From Asterias rubens (taxonomy: Eukaryota > Echinodermata > Asteroidea > Forcipulatida > Asteriidae), in NCBI RefSeq assembly GCF_902459465.1, contig NC_047082.1, forward strand, positions 12,214,807 through 12,278,806: 64,000 nt of DNA. The letters run 5' to 3'. Position 1 is the stretch's first letter; every line of letters starts with the position of its first letter. The translations under genes and the position numbers were made by a program. Positions 42,037 to 57,000 of this stretch are shown piece by piece. The notes beneath the pieces are model-generated. The model saw nothing but the letters and a program-made list of their open reading frames with translations, searched no databases and was not told where the DNA came from.

Positions 42037-45000
42037 ATGGATGTTGGCCGGGCGGTTTTCAGCTGGGCAGACTATGTCGTTCTCAGTGTGGTCTTGTCTC
42101 TATCTTCATTCATTGGGATATTCTATGCCGTGCGGGCCAGGAATAGGGGCACCACCAGTGAGTTCATGGTAGCAAACAAACAGGTAATCGACACATAAAC
42201 AACGGGGGGAAAGAATAAGGGTTAATTTCAGTTCAATTCTGGAGGTGAATTAGGAAACAGTAACTAGAACGGGATTTAAAGGCAGTGGACACTATTGGTA
42301 ATTACTCAAAATATTTATTCGCATAAAAACTTTCTTCGTGACGAGTAATGGGGAGAGGTTGATGATATAAAACATTGTGATAAACGGCTCCCTCTGGAGT
42401 GCCATAGTTTTCGAGAAAGAAGTAATTTTCCACGAATTTGATTTCGAGACCTCAGATTTAGAACTTGAGGTCTCGAAATCTACCATCTAAACACACACAA
42501 CTTCAGGTGACAAAGGTTATTTTTCTTTCATTCGATGACCGATTGGGCTCAAATTTTCACAGGTTTGTTATTGTAGCCTATGCATATGTTGAGATACACC
42601 AAGTGAGAAGACTGGTCTTTGACGGTTACCAATAGTGTCCACTGCCTTTAAACCAGTGGCCTCCGGATGGCGTCACCAGCCACCCTGAAAACCCAATCCA
42701 CATAGTGCCCGTGGCGGGATTCGAAGAGGGTTAGTGGGTCTTTTTTCTTTCTTTCGTTTTATTGAAGATGGAGTGAACGGACAAAAACTCACTTTGGTTT
42801 TTTGTCCAGTTCTTTCTGTGTTGTTTTAAAGACAGTGTAAACTATTGGTAATTATCAAAGACCAGTCTTCTCACTATGCATAACATAGCAAATCTGTGAA
42901 AATTTGAGCTCGATCGGTCGTCGGAGTTGCGAGATAACTATGAAAGAAAAAACACCCTTGTCACACGAAGTTGTGTGCTTTCAGATGCTTGATTTCGAGA
43001 CCTCAAGTTCTAAACTTGAGGTCTCGAAATCAAATTCGTGGAAAATTACTTCTTTTTTGAAAACTACTCAGAGGGAGCCGTTTCTCACAATGTTTTATAC
43101 TACGAACCTCTCCCCATTACTTGATACCAAGTAAGGTTTTGAGCTAATAATTATGTTGAGTAACTACCAATAGTGTCCACTGCCTTTAAAGGGAAAGTAT
43201 TCCTTTCGGGAAATCCTCTCAGAATTAAAACTTGGAAGCATGAAGTCATTTACAATAAAATAAAAATAAAACAAAATACAAATTCAATCTGAGAAGCGTT
43301 TCTGTTTTTGTTTAGTTAGTTTCCCTAATAGCGTGTAAGGATTAATCTTCCTCCTTCGACATTTTCACCCGGGATGTCAAAAAAAAAAACGTAAAAAAAT
43401 GAAATTTCAACAGGTTAGTTTTCTTGTAGATTATATCTGCATTATTTTAGCATTAAGCATCGAATATTGTTCCAACAACCAAAGGTCAATGTTTGTTGAA
43501 AATTTTGCAGTTCAGTTTAGCTCAAGTAGGCATAGGCATACTCTGTGTATCTTCATATCAAGGTAAAATGATTATCGTTTGCCTTTCACCATGTATTTTG
43601 TTGTGGTATAATTTATACACATCGACCTTTGTAAGGAAGTCCAACAAATTATGTATTGTCAACAAGCCTAAAGTCCTTGCGTCCATAAAAATGCTCCCAA
43701 GTGTCCGAGATACTTGATCCTGTTTCTCCGAATCCTGAAGACCACGTGAACCTTGTTTAATACAATAAGTGTGACCTTATCCATTCTGTGAGTATTCTGG
43801 CTGGCAAGATATACACATTATGGGAAAGTTGACATTATTTGTGTCATAATTTTCACGTAAATCCAAGAATTATAAAAGTAAAAGTTGGTCAAGTTTTGAA
43901 ATGTGGACCCTTTCATCATATCAAAAGTTGTTAAGAATTAGACAGTGCAATCTCCATAAAATATTATAAGATTTTATGTTTTCTTTCTTTAGGCTGTACA
44001 AATCACGTTGTAGGAATTCCAGGCTCTGTGGCTCTTTTATAAGCATGTGATGTCACAGGTCACATCGTCTATATGATTATTCAAGTTTCAGATGATCGAT
44101 TTTAAATCAAATCCATCACATCCATATCATCTTCAACATTTTACAATGGATTTCGCACTTCGAAGTTAAAGATGCTATGTCAGATTTTTGGCCGATTTTA
44201 CCCCCAAAATTCAATAGGTATTTTGATGGGGGTTGAGAAAGTTACAAGCTTTCATTTGAGCCATTGCTCGAAAAAGTCCGCCAATTATTAGTAGCAGTGA
44301 AAAGTTTTTGTCGGCATCCCGACAATATATCACGTGTCCAGTTCTTATGTGTTTTATAAGAAACGTTTTAAATTGTTGTCATGGTTCCTGACCATTAAAA
44401 GTAAAAGTTAAACTTTTTTTTCGTTAGAGCGGGTGATCTCTTTGAAATACCATTCACTCAAAAAAAATTTTTTTTCAATGTTATGGGGCCAAAAATCTGA
44501 CAGAGCATCTTTAAAATGTTTCTCAAAATTCGTTATATACCTACTATCAGAAGTTGCTGCGTATAAGGTCTCTTACCAAAAGTGTGCTATCGCCATTCAT
44601 TTTAAAGAGGGATTACCAAACGGACACACTCTATAAAATAGGAGAGATTAAAAAGTCATGCAAAGGATTGTATTTAAGAACCAGTCCATTTTTAGATTTA
44701 GAATTAAATCTTTTTAGATTTAAATTGTAAGTGCTTTGGGTTTATTTTTAAATTATACAATTTATTGGTCCCTTGTTACAATACTTATTTCAATGCGAAC
44801 TCCCTCCTATTAAGAGTGCATTTGGCATTCCCATTTAGCACATTGTTATCGGATGAATCCTTTATAAAAGAGGACCCAATATGTACATCGCAGTACTTTC
44901 TTGTAAAACCAGAAATTACAATTCAATTTCCTCATATTAATGACATTTTTTATAATCTGAATACAAAGCAAATATTTCGTTCCTTATTTGTTTTTAGATG

Positions 45001-48000
45001 GGATTTTTTCCAGTAGCCATGTCTCTACTCGCGAGTCTATTCACCGGCATATTCATCCAAGGTACGGTGTCAGAGGTGTACTTCCGCGGTGCTGTCGTTC
45101 CGTTTTGCGGCGTGATACCACTCATGTGTTCCGCTTACATAGGCGGTCGCATTTTCCTACCTACCTTTTATAAGTTGGAGATCAAGAGCGTTTATCAGGT
45201 ACGCAATAGCCAAGATTTTGAATAAATTTATCGACCTTAGGAGACATTTAAAGATTCCATTTGTTTTAAGTAGGTATTTATAGGGCCCACCCTCTATGGC
45301 GACCAGATAGTTTGACAACTTTGGTTTGTCCCTTAGCCCACGTTCAAATATATAATTTTTATAGGCAACGGCAAATAAACAAGCAAACACTTTCTAACTT
45401 TTGACCCTTTTTCCCGGGTTTTTCCCCTGTTTTTTCTTCTTCTTTTTGGAGGGGGGGGGGGGTGACGTTTTCTTCTCTCAAATGTCGTTACTATTAACTA
45501 AAATTGTTATTTATTAATTTTTTTTTTTTTTTCATTGATTGATTTATTAAGTATTTGTTATGTTGGTGCTTTTTGTAGGGGGCGGTTTAAATCTTTATCT
45601 TCCTTTGAGAAACTTGTTTTGTGCACTCAAAGTATGTTCTACATATTATGTTGGGTTCATTTATATATTTTCTTAAAGGGTATAATATGTACTTTTTCCT
45701 AACAAAAACACAATGTCCACAGATTTACATTAAACTTACACAGTTTGAAGATTATGATAGTAGAAAGCTTCCCTTGAAATTTTACTTACTGAGGTGCTGT
45801 AGTTTTTGAGAAATGAGTAAACAAATAATTTTCGTCTCAGTTTTAGCATGTAAAAACGTATTAACCAGTTATGCCATGGTTTGGTATAATATCATAACTG
45901 GTTAACGGGATTTTACATGCTAAAATAATTGTCGTCTTCCTGAGACGAAAATTATTGCTGTGACTTGTTTTACTCATTTCTCAAAACAAACACAACCTCA
46001 GTTAGTAATAGTTGAAGGGAAGCTTCCCACTATTATTATCTTCAAACCCTGTTAGTTTAATGTAAATCTGTGGACGCTTTGGAAAAGTACCCAAATCCTT
46101 TAAACCACCAAAATATGCTCACTACCTTTACGAATCTCTGTGTCTTTTTATTATTTAGTATTTGGAGATGCGCTTTAACGTCTCTGTTCGTAACTGTTGC
46201 CTCATCATTGGATACGTGTTCATGGTATGTGCCTCAATTTAATATATAAACAAATTCACAAAGAAAACCTAGACATCAGTAAATCCCAGCTATACGGCTA
46301 CGGCTATAGTCCGACAGCTACGACTGGCTCACTGCGTCACCATGCATTGCAACTTTCTTTGGCTAGAACTGTTACTAAGGATCTGGCTTTACTTCAATGC
46401 TTCAATGCATGATAGCGTAGAGATCAAGCCATAACCATTACTGTAGCTACCAATGTATGGTCCGCCAAAGAGGCATTTAATCATCGGTGATGGTCTTTTG
46501 CAACCGGTGATTAAACTTGTCATCGGTGGTGGTCCTATGCGATCGGTGATCAACTTTAGCGAGCGGTGATAAAACACGATCGGTGGTCCATTTTAGCGAT
46601 CGGTCATGCATATTCACGACCGTTGATGGCTTTTTGCAATCGGTGGTCAACTTTAGTGACCGGTGGTGGCTATTTGCAATCGGTCAACGTTAGGGATCGG
46701 TGGTGGCTTTTTGCAGTTGGTCAACTTTAGGGATCGGTGATGGCTTTTTGCAATCGGTCAACTTAAGGGATCGGTGATGGCTTTTTGCAATCGGTCAACT
46801 TTAGGGATCGGTGGTGGCTTTTTGCAATCGGTCAACTTTAGGGATCGGTGATGGCTTTTGGCAATCGGCCAACTTTTGCAACCGGTGATGGAATTTTGGG
46901 ATATCCGAATTTTGCGTCCGGTCAGTGCAGGCCTACTCCAAAATCTATGATTGCGTAGATTGTTGGTATTTTCTAGTTCACACCACCATGGAGGAATAAA
47001 TTACACTCCACTCACCAGCGGGTTAACTGACTTGCCAAACATTTTTAGAAGAGTACCATTTTATACCCAGATAACATACATACATTGGGCATTCAGTTAT
47101 TCCAAATTATTACATTATTGCAATCAAGATTTATTAATATCTACAATTTTTGGGGTATTTTATAGAAAAAAAACTCCACAAATTACATTAATTTGTCATT
47201 TTTTAATTGTTTTGACAATCTTAAGACATCCTGTGCCACAGCTTTGATGACACCCTGCCCAATGGTGGTCGTTCCCAAATCAGTATTGGCACAAAAAAAG
47301 TTGTTTTATACCATTATTTGCCAAAATGGTGTGCCACTTCGAAACCAGTATTGGCCCAGAAAAATTGTTCTATACCATTTTGTCAAAATGGCGTGGCGCT
47401 AAAAAAAAAGTATTGGCCCAGAAAAGATTGTCTATGGTGCAGCTACAAAACCAGTAATGGCCCAATAGAGGTTTTCTACCATTTTGCCAAAATGGTGTGC
47501 CGCCAACAAACCAGTAGACAGATGACAGAAAGTAAAACTTTCATTATCAGACGAAAATTCAACCAGCATTTTAACTCGTAAATTTTTATTTATAAAAAAA
47601 GTTTATCAAATATATTAACTTTAAATGAAATTACTTTGCAATAACAAAGTTCATTACAATAAAGTGTAGTTGTCCATGATAAACAAAAAACATTAAAAAA
47701 AATGAAAAAACAGCAGCAATGAATAAATCAAATTAAAAATGCTATGTAAAAACCAATAAAATAATAAAGGAAGTATACATTTTAGAATTTTGTTTTATTA
47801 ATAGCATTCGGTTTCTCAAAATGCCGGTACCATCAGGGGTCGATGTCACAGAGAGATAGGCCTAGTCCTAACTTAGGACATAGTCCTTGGAGATATAAGA
47901 AACGTATGGCTAGTCCTAAGTAAGGACGATTTAATTACTTAGTAAAATCTCATTATAGCTTTCATTTGTGGAAACTTGTGAGGTTTGAACTATGCTGATA

Positions 48001-51000
48001 ATCGTTTTTGTAGTCTTGAATCTACTAACTACATTCAAAAGCCATTAAATTACGAAATGCAACAATGCATTGTGGTAAAACCAAAGTACCACTCACACGT
48101 TGGAACTGGTTTCTATGGACTCGTCAATTATTGAGGGAGGGAAGGGGTCTAATGGGTGCAGACTTCTTATTTACCTTTCACCGTCACTTCGTATCGATTA
48201 TTCTTGCTATAGCAGCATTCAAGTGTGGATTATTCCAACTCCCTTATATTTGTATAATTACGCTTTTTAATAATTACATTCTTCATCTATTTTGTGTATC
48301 TTGTTTTAGATATTACACTGTGGAATAGCTACATTTGCCGCAAGTATCGTCTTAACTACGGGTAATCAGGTTGTAAATTACCACAAAACTCTTTTTGAAA
48401 ATGTCTTAAAGACAGTGGACACTATTGGTAATTGTCAAAGACCAGTCTTCTCACTTATTGTATCTCAACATATGCATAAAATAACAAACCTGTGAAAATT
48501 TGAGCTCACTTGGTCGTCGAAGTTGCGAGATAATAATGAAAGAAAAAACACCCTTGTCAAACGAAGTTGTGTGCGTTTAGATGGTTGATTTCGAGACCTC
48601 AAAATAATTCTAAATCTGAGGTCTCGAAATCAAATTTGTGGAAAATTACTTCTTTCTCAAAAACTATGTCACTTCAGAGGGAGCCGTTTCTCACAATGTT
48701 TTATACCATCAACCTCTCCCCGTTAATAATAATAATAATAATAACGAAAACTTATAGCGCCAAAGTCCGCCTAAAAGACGCTCAAGGTACTTCACAGAGA
48801 AACAATTTAAAGAGCGAAGGCTAAATCTAACTTTCCGGGACTAATTTGAGTTATCTATGTCAAGTAAAATAATTATATACTCGAAAGATAACTCAGAAAA
48901 GTTGTTACCTGATGGCGAAGAGCCAAAGACTTACTAATCCATCACCTACAAATCCGTCTTGATTTACCTTTTAAATTATTGTCCATTTGCAATTACAGTT
49001 TCAGATTTGAGTTTCTTCGCCAGCGTAATGATTCTTTCCGGAGTGTGTACTTTCTACACAGCGGTGGTAAGAACCATTATTGTGCCGCCCAAATAATTCC
49101 AAATAACCACAAAGTACAGCTTGAAGACCTACTTGAACGGAAACAGCTATTCGTGATCTTGCTGCAAATTCATTTAAAGACACAGGACACCTTTGGTAAT
49201 TGTCAAAGACCAGTCTTTTTACTTGGTGTATCACAAAATTGTATGCACAAAATAACAAACCTGTGAAAATTTGAACTCAATTTGTCGTCGAAGTTGCGAG
49301 AAGTCGGGACCTTGAAATCTAATTCTGAGGTCTCGTAATCAAATTCGCTTTTTAAAAGGTACAATAGTGTCCAGTGCCTTTAAAAAGAAATGCAATCATT
49401 AAGGAAATGAGTTCACATAAGTATAAATAGATTTTAGTTGTGTAAAAATAACCATTTTGAATACCCTTATATACGGTGCTTTTCAGAAAATTCACGAAAA
49501 GCTCTGTTACGTCATCAATCATGTTACGTCATGAGCTCCAATAGCTGCTTTGTTGCAGCATGGCGGTATAATGGAGCAAACTCCCAAGCTTGACGTCAAA
49601 GTATAATCATTTTGATATCAATATCAATATTACATATAAATGGTCAACAAACACGTTATAAACGAGTAGCATTCCCGCGTTTAAAACAAAAATCACTCAC
49701 AAGTAGCTGTTTAAAGAACCGGTTTGATGAAGACAGTCGACAAGCCTTTGCATAAAGTATTGTCTGTTATTGTTTGAGGTAGTCCAGCTTTGGATAACTC
49801 CTTAGTTGTGTACCTATTTTGCTATCATGATATCACGGGACACTTGCTGAGGAGAGGGTTCAATTCCCATTCGAGATACTTCATTGCAAATAGACCGATC
49901 CAGTAGGCTCCGCCCACGACGCACGTGTGAGCAAGAACACGTGGGGCTCTCCAATGCCTTTCTGCACAACTCTGCCGCGCGCGCCAAGCATACGCGCACG
50001 CATGTCGTACCTTCGTTGCGTTGTGATTGGTCAATACACAATGGGGCGGAAACTATATCAGAAAATTGTTTTTTATTTGCAAAATTCTGAGTTGTATTAT
50101 CTCCTATGTTTCTGTTTGCTGTGCGTGTCCAGCATGGGCAGCCAAGAGGGCCAAAACTAGTAAATATCTTAAACAGCTACCTGAGCGGAAGGTTTTTAAC
50201 GGAAATGGTATTTAGACTTGTTTATAATGCACTTGTTGACCATTTTAATGTAATTTTGATATGTTTACACTTCTGAGTTTTTCGTCATTATCGATTAAAA
50301 AATCAGGCCCCAACCTAAAGGTTTTTAAAAACTAAAAACACTTCTGCCGTTGAGAGCGCGCGCCAAAGGACAATGCCGCTGACGTCATTTGTGGGAGTTT
50401 GCTTTGTTATACCTCCACGCTGCAACAAAGCGGCTTTACAAATTGGAGCTCCCAACTATGACGTTTTAAGAGTGATTACGTAACGGGGCTTTTCGCAAAT
50501 CTCTCAGAAAAGCACTGGATAAGGGTATTCAAAATGATTGTTTTTTTACACGATCAAAATCTATTTATAATCATATGACTCGATTTCCTTATTCATTGAA
50601 AACATTTTAAATGGAATTCAGCAAAGTTCACGACTTTACATTTTCGTTCAAACAGGTCTTTAAGCAATAGACAAACTGCAACAACTAACTCTATTTTCGG
50701 GAAACTAACTATATGTTCGAAAAACTATCTCTATTTTCGAAAAAACTATCTATATTTTCGGGAAACTAACTCTGTTTTCGGGAAACTAATTTGATTTTCG
50801 AGAAACTAATTCTATTCTCGAGAAACTAACTCTATTTTCGGGAAACTAACTCTATTCTCGAGAAACTAAGTCTATTTTCGGGAAACTAACTCTATTTTCG
50901 GTAATACCAACTCTTTTCGGGAATCGAATTTTTTTTTCTCGGAAAACCAACTCTATTTTTGAGTAACTAATTCTATTTTGCAAAATTGGCGATGTCGCAG

Positions 51001-54000
51001 TTCTTTGCAAAGAAATTAGGAAACAATGTTTGAGATGGCTCTTCAGGGCCACCGTACTATTTTCGGGAAACTAACTCTATTTTCGGGAAACTAATTATAT
51101 TTTCGGGAAACTAAGGACTGAGTAAGACCCAACGTTGGTGGCGCATGTTCATTTTGCTCTAGAACTTTTGTGCGCCTGTTCTATCCAGATGACGTTGTGT
51201 GTCTGGTTGGAAGGACCATGGAAGGACCATGGAAAGACGAAGACAATCGTCGTAATCACTGTCACCAGCAGTCACAGCAGTGTCGATATAGTTTGCTTCG
51301 CTAATATCAGATTGTTTGAGAAATCTTCATAATCACAAAGATATTTCCGATACTGTGGAATATCCCTGCAGAAATTATGAAGGCTGTACTGAATATTATC
51401 CGAACATTATATCGCAATTTTCAATATCTGTGTATCCTCTCCTGTTTTCAACGTATTATGATGGCTTTTTCTTTGAATTGCAAAAATAAATAAAAGTAAT
51501 GATACCATTCAACTGTTGCCCTAATTACCTTCATTTGTTTGAAAGAAGTATGCAAACGTATATTAAAACTTGATGGAAAATGAAATTTTAACACCACACA
51601 CCGATCTTCGATGACTTCAACTGGTCCCATTTGTTCTGAGTTTTTCCTGTTTTCGAGGCAAACGAGAAAGTATGGTTTTCCGGTGAAGCCATACATGGAA
51701 GAAACATCTGCAGTGACTATAAGTGTTCTGTGAGACTTTGTGTATGACTCTATAGCCATCAGTTGTTTTCAATTTATTCAAAATATTTGTTATGACATTT
51801 TAAAAGTAACCATGGTAATTTGCAAAAAAAAAATATATATATAATATTAATAATAACAATAATAATAGTTAAATAAAAAGTGTGAATAATTATTGGTTTT
51901 CAAATCTGATTTTTATTAAGTTTTTTTGTACTTTTTTTCTTCTTAACATTTATAATAAAGCGTATCAATAAACAGTGATAATTAAATCATCAAGCCGATG
52001 TTTAAATTTAAATATTCCTTATAATATTGATATGGGGTTGAAACAAATTAACTCTCCAAATATTTTAGAAAATTATAGGCACAATTACGGCTTCTTAAAC
52101 CTTTGTATTTTTTCCCCAGAATGCTCAGTAGAATGTTCAGTTACATGATTTGATCATCATGAATTGTGAATTGAAATAGTGTTTGATGAAACTTATCAGG
52201 TGTGCAAATTTGTTTATATTATAGCCTCAACATTATGACACATTTTTGTAACTTGTAGAAATGCCTAAAATACAAAACTTTGCATTTACAAGTGCAACTA
52301 ACCAGTGGAGCCTTTCGTGTTTCTCAGTTTTGGTCAAGGGACTAGAGGAGACTCTTTGCTTGGCAAGTCAAACCACAAATATTTTATCTATGGACTGTTA
52401 ACATCGCGCACAGAGAGGTCATAGATTTGCCACGATTTTAGGGACACCTTGAAAACAGGACGTCCTACGAAATATAGTTTACGACTGGGTGGGCGTACGT
52501 GGGCGTCCATTGACTAGAATGGCAACAATATGTATACTATGTACGCACGGGAGGTACGGGACATGCGGCCGAGTAACAATCACAACTGTACACACGCCAC
52601 CAACGTTGAGTTTTACTCAGTCTTCAGTTTCTCGAAAATAGAGTTAGTTTCCCGAAAATAGAGTTAGTTTCCCGAAAAAAGTAGGGTGGCCCTGAAGGGC
52701 CATCGCAAATATTTTTTCAAAACTCTTTGTAAAGATATTTTGGGACATCTCCAAAATTTTCAAAATAGAGTTAGTTTCCCGAAAATAGAGTTAGCTTCCG
52801 AAAACAGAGTTATTCCCGAGATAGAGTTAGTTTCTCGAAAATAGAGTTAGTTTTCCAAAAATAGAGTTAGTTTCTCGAAAATATAGATAGTTTCCCAAAA
52901 ATACAGTTAGTTTCCCGAAAATAGAGTTAGTTGTGGCAGTTTGTCTTTTGCTTAAGATATTTACTAGTTTTGGCCCTTTTGGCCGCCCATAGTCCAGGTG
53001 TTAGTCGGTTATGGTAACTTGGTTGTGATTGTTACATTGACCTGGCTGAAAAACATATTGAAATAGGTGCAAACAATGCAATGACTTTGTTTGGTTATAC
53101 CTGAGTTGTTTGTGTTTTTCATTAGTTTTTGTTTCTTCTTCTTCGTCCTCTCTTCTTCATTGAATCCAACTGATATTATGTTTATTTGTTACGGTGTTTG
53201 TAGGGTGGCATCAAAGCGGTCTTGTGGGCAGACTGCTTCCAGATGTTCCTCATTTTTTCACCGGTGGTTGGGGCTGTGGTTATCTCCTCATCAACCATTG
53301 GATTGGGTCGAGTTTGGGAAATAGGCGAAGAGGGCGGCAGACTCGACCTCTTCAAGTACGTGCTGTCTTTTCCTCAGCTGTTGAATCATGTTACATTGAA
53401 AACGTTATTAAACAACCTTTACGTTAAAAACGTCCACTTTTGAAATATAACCCGAATGTAATTTTGTCTACATAACTCTGCGTTTTAGGCAGTGGACACT
53501 ATAGGTAATTACTCAAAATAATTATTAGCATAAAACCTTGTTTGGTGACGAGTAAAGGGGAGAGGTTGAAGGTCATTGTGAGAAACGGCTCCCTCTGAAG
53601 TGCCATAGTTTTCGAGAAAGAAGTAATTGTCCACGAATTTAATTTTGAGACCTCAGATTTAGAATTTGAGGTCTCGAAAACAACCATCTAAACGCACACA
53701 ACTTCGTGTGACAAGGGTGTTTTTTTTTTATTATTATCTCGCAACTTCGATGACCGATTGAGTTCAAATTTGCATAGGTTTGTTATTTTATGCATATGTT
53801 GAGATAAACCAACTGTGAAGGCTAGTATTTGACAGTTACCTATAGTGTCCACTGCCTTTAAAGGGAAACGTTGCCTTGGATCGGGCGAGTTGGACTACTA
53901 AAAATTGATTGGAATCGTTTCTTATATAAAATGCATTTTGTTAGAAAGTTGTTTCCAATGTAGAATACAATGATCCACACAAACCTGCCTCAATATTGCG

Positions 54001-57000
54001 TGGTTTCTCGTTCAAAAGGTGAACTAACACGCCATTTTCTAGAATCAGATTGTGTACTCAAAAAAATGGCCGACCATGTTAGTTCTGAAAGTAAGAGGAA
54101 AACCACACAACTCTGATGCATGTTTGTGCGGTTCCTTGTATTCTACTTTGAAACAATCTTTCGAACCGTATGCATTTTTAAGAAGAAACCGTTACAAACG
54201 CTTTTCAAATACCAACTTGCCCGATCCGAGGCAACGTGTGTCCCTTAAAGGCAGTGGACACTATTGGTAATTACTCAAAATAATTATTAGCATAAAACCT
54301 CACTTGGTAACGAGTAATGGGGAGAGGTTGATAGTATTACATATACTGTGAGAAACGGCTCCCTCTAACGTGACGCAGTTTTCGAGAAAGAAGTAATTTT
54401 CCACGAATTTGATTTCGAGACCTCAGATTTAGAATTTGAGGTCACGAAATCAAGCATAAGCACACACGCCTTCGTGTGACCAGGTTATTAGGGTTGTTTT
54501 TTGTTGTTTTTTGATTTTCATTTATATCTCGCAACTTCGACGAACCAATTGAGCTCAAATTTATATGGCATATAAAGCTTCATAAAATTGTGTTGAACGT
54601 TGAATTCCATACAGTTTTTCTTTCGATCCTACGGAGTATATGACATTTTGGACTGCACTGTTTGGCAACTTGCTTGGATGGATGCCATCACAGTGTATTC
54701 TACAGTACCAAGTACAACGGTACATCACGTGCAAAGATATTAAAACTGCAAATATGTAAGTAAAGCGAGTCATATCTGTAACTAATATCTAGATCAGCAA
54801 CATGTACCTGACTTTTGATTTGTCAATATTGTCCAAACAATAATATTAAGTGTCGTGACCGAGCGGTTAAGAGCACCGAATTCAAACTCTGGTGTTTCTG
54901 ATCAGCTGAGTGTGGGTTCGAATCCCTAGCCGTGACACTTGCGTCCTTAAGCAAGACACTTAACCACTGATTCGTCCTTCGGATTGGACGTAAAGCCGTT
55001 TGTCTCATGTGTATCAAAATAGAAGGGGTTCGCCCCAGTGTTCCTGGCATGGCTGTGGCTGCTGTATGCGCCGTATAGCACCTTAAACTGTTTCTCACAG
55101 AGCGCCCGCTAGCGTTCGTTCATTACAAGCGTGTACAGTTTTTGCCGTGCATAATCGGAACGTTGGTTGTGTGTGACCGCGCAACACCAATGGTCTTGGA
55201 ACCAAGACTAGGTCTCACAATTCACCAGTGCAAAAACCTATTTTTCTGAAAGTGTGTATTTACTCAGCGCCTTGAGTACCTTGTTTGGTAGATACGTGCG
55301 CTATATAAGACGTTGATATTATTAAAACTTAAAACTTAAAATGATAATGTCAATTGAATAAGACATTGGGGGAAACATGAAAATAGGGTAGGATTAGAGA
55401 GCAAGTTGCATATGCAACTATATCAAAGGTAGGATAATATTAAAATGCACATGAGGAACAAGTGTAGAAAACGGATCTCTGCAAAGGGAATAAGTTATTA
55501 TAGCAAATAAAATATATTATTATTGACAGAAAAAGGGGTATTTGTTTCAAGTTCAGTTATTTGTATTTATCTTAAAGATAGTGCTTAATGTTAAATTTTC
55601 TTATATTGAACGACTGACCGATGTTGTTTTCCCAGAGCTTACAGCTTTTACACCTTTGGCTGTTTTCTTGTGGTTGTATTCTGTGGCTTGGCTGGTCTCT
55701 GTGTTTATGCTCAATACGTCGACTGCGACCCATTCACACAAGGACTAATAACATTTCGCGATGAGGTACGGTAAGGAAACTGAATGTCGCATTCCCCCGA
55801 TTTTTGCTGATATTCTGTTTTTTTTTATCTTTGTAAAATAAACTTATGCAAAATTGTCTTTTATGTTTAATTCTTTGAAATGTGTGTAATTGTTTTCTCT
55901 GTGTAATTCGACTGCAATTCAGCATTTGGCGGTGATGGTCTTTGTTTTAATAAACCATTTCAAATCATTCAAATTATTTAAATCCTAATTTAAATTCCAA
56001 ATCGGCAAAACCTTTCTTGATTAGTTCCAACATAAAACATTGACAATACAAACTATGTTCGCCAGGAGTTGTGTAGTGCAATAGCAATTGCAGGCACCGA
56101 AAATAGTACAACTTGTTTCGATTATGGCAATTATATAATGCAGTGGTGATTTTCTCTGGTATTCTATTGACAAGTAAAGTGAGATAAAAGTTCATGCACA
56201 AGCAGCTCTGCAGAATTTGCAAGAACACTTGAGTCCAGGGAAAAGAAAACAATAATAGTTTGCGTTTATTTCTTTCAAGATGCTGCCATACTTTGCCCTC
56301 GATACGTTTCATATTTACCCTGGCGTACCGGGGTTACTTGTCTCCGGTCTGTGCAGTGCTGCGCTGAGGTAAGGTTAGTTTTCGGTTAAACTATTAGTAT
56401 TATGCATCAATCATCATCATCTGCCCGTTGACGCAACAACCGCTCACTTCTCCTTGGTTGTGTGGCTGGTGCAGGAGTGATTTTACTTCGCTGTATGGCA
56501 GCCGCAGTTAGTTCAGCCACGCTGAGGCCACTCCACCACCTGGTGAGTCCGTCGATCCAGCTGAGGGTTGGTCTTCCAACCCTGCGATGGTGTCCAGCTG
56601 GGGGTTCCATCAAGCACTGCCGCAGCAAGACCATTCTCTGGCGTACTGCATGACCAAGCCAAGCGGCTTTATCTTAACAAATTTTAATTTTTTCAAATTC
56701 AGTATTGTTAATTTAGGCAGACTTATTACAATAGGTTTAATCTGTTACAGAAGTGCATTTATATTGATCAACAGAAGAAAAAAAACAAAATTATTTGTAT
56801 AAAGACTTGCCTGTTTCTTCTTATGTTTTTAACTTACAGTACTGTGTCTTCCGTCATCAATTCTATAGTGACTATATCTGGAGAGCACATCATTACTAAG
56901 ATCTGGAAGGATGTACCGGATTCCAGATACCTGCTGATAACCAAACTATTAGGTATGTATGCTATCAATGCTGGGGACTTTGGAACGCTAGGTGGCAGCA

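Noticed and set aside
46481..46905. Regularly spaced repeats that could suggest a CRISPR array
   Set aside because: There are no unique spacers between constant repeats; the whole unit of about 36 bp is repeated, in an intron of an animal gene.
51448..51759. 103-codon frame with ADVSSMY, reminiscent of a Penelope-type reverse transcriptase motif
   Set aside because: Only that short string fits; the residues after it do not follow the family, so I leave it unassigned.
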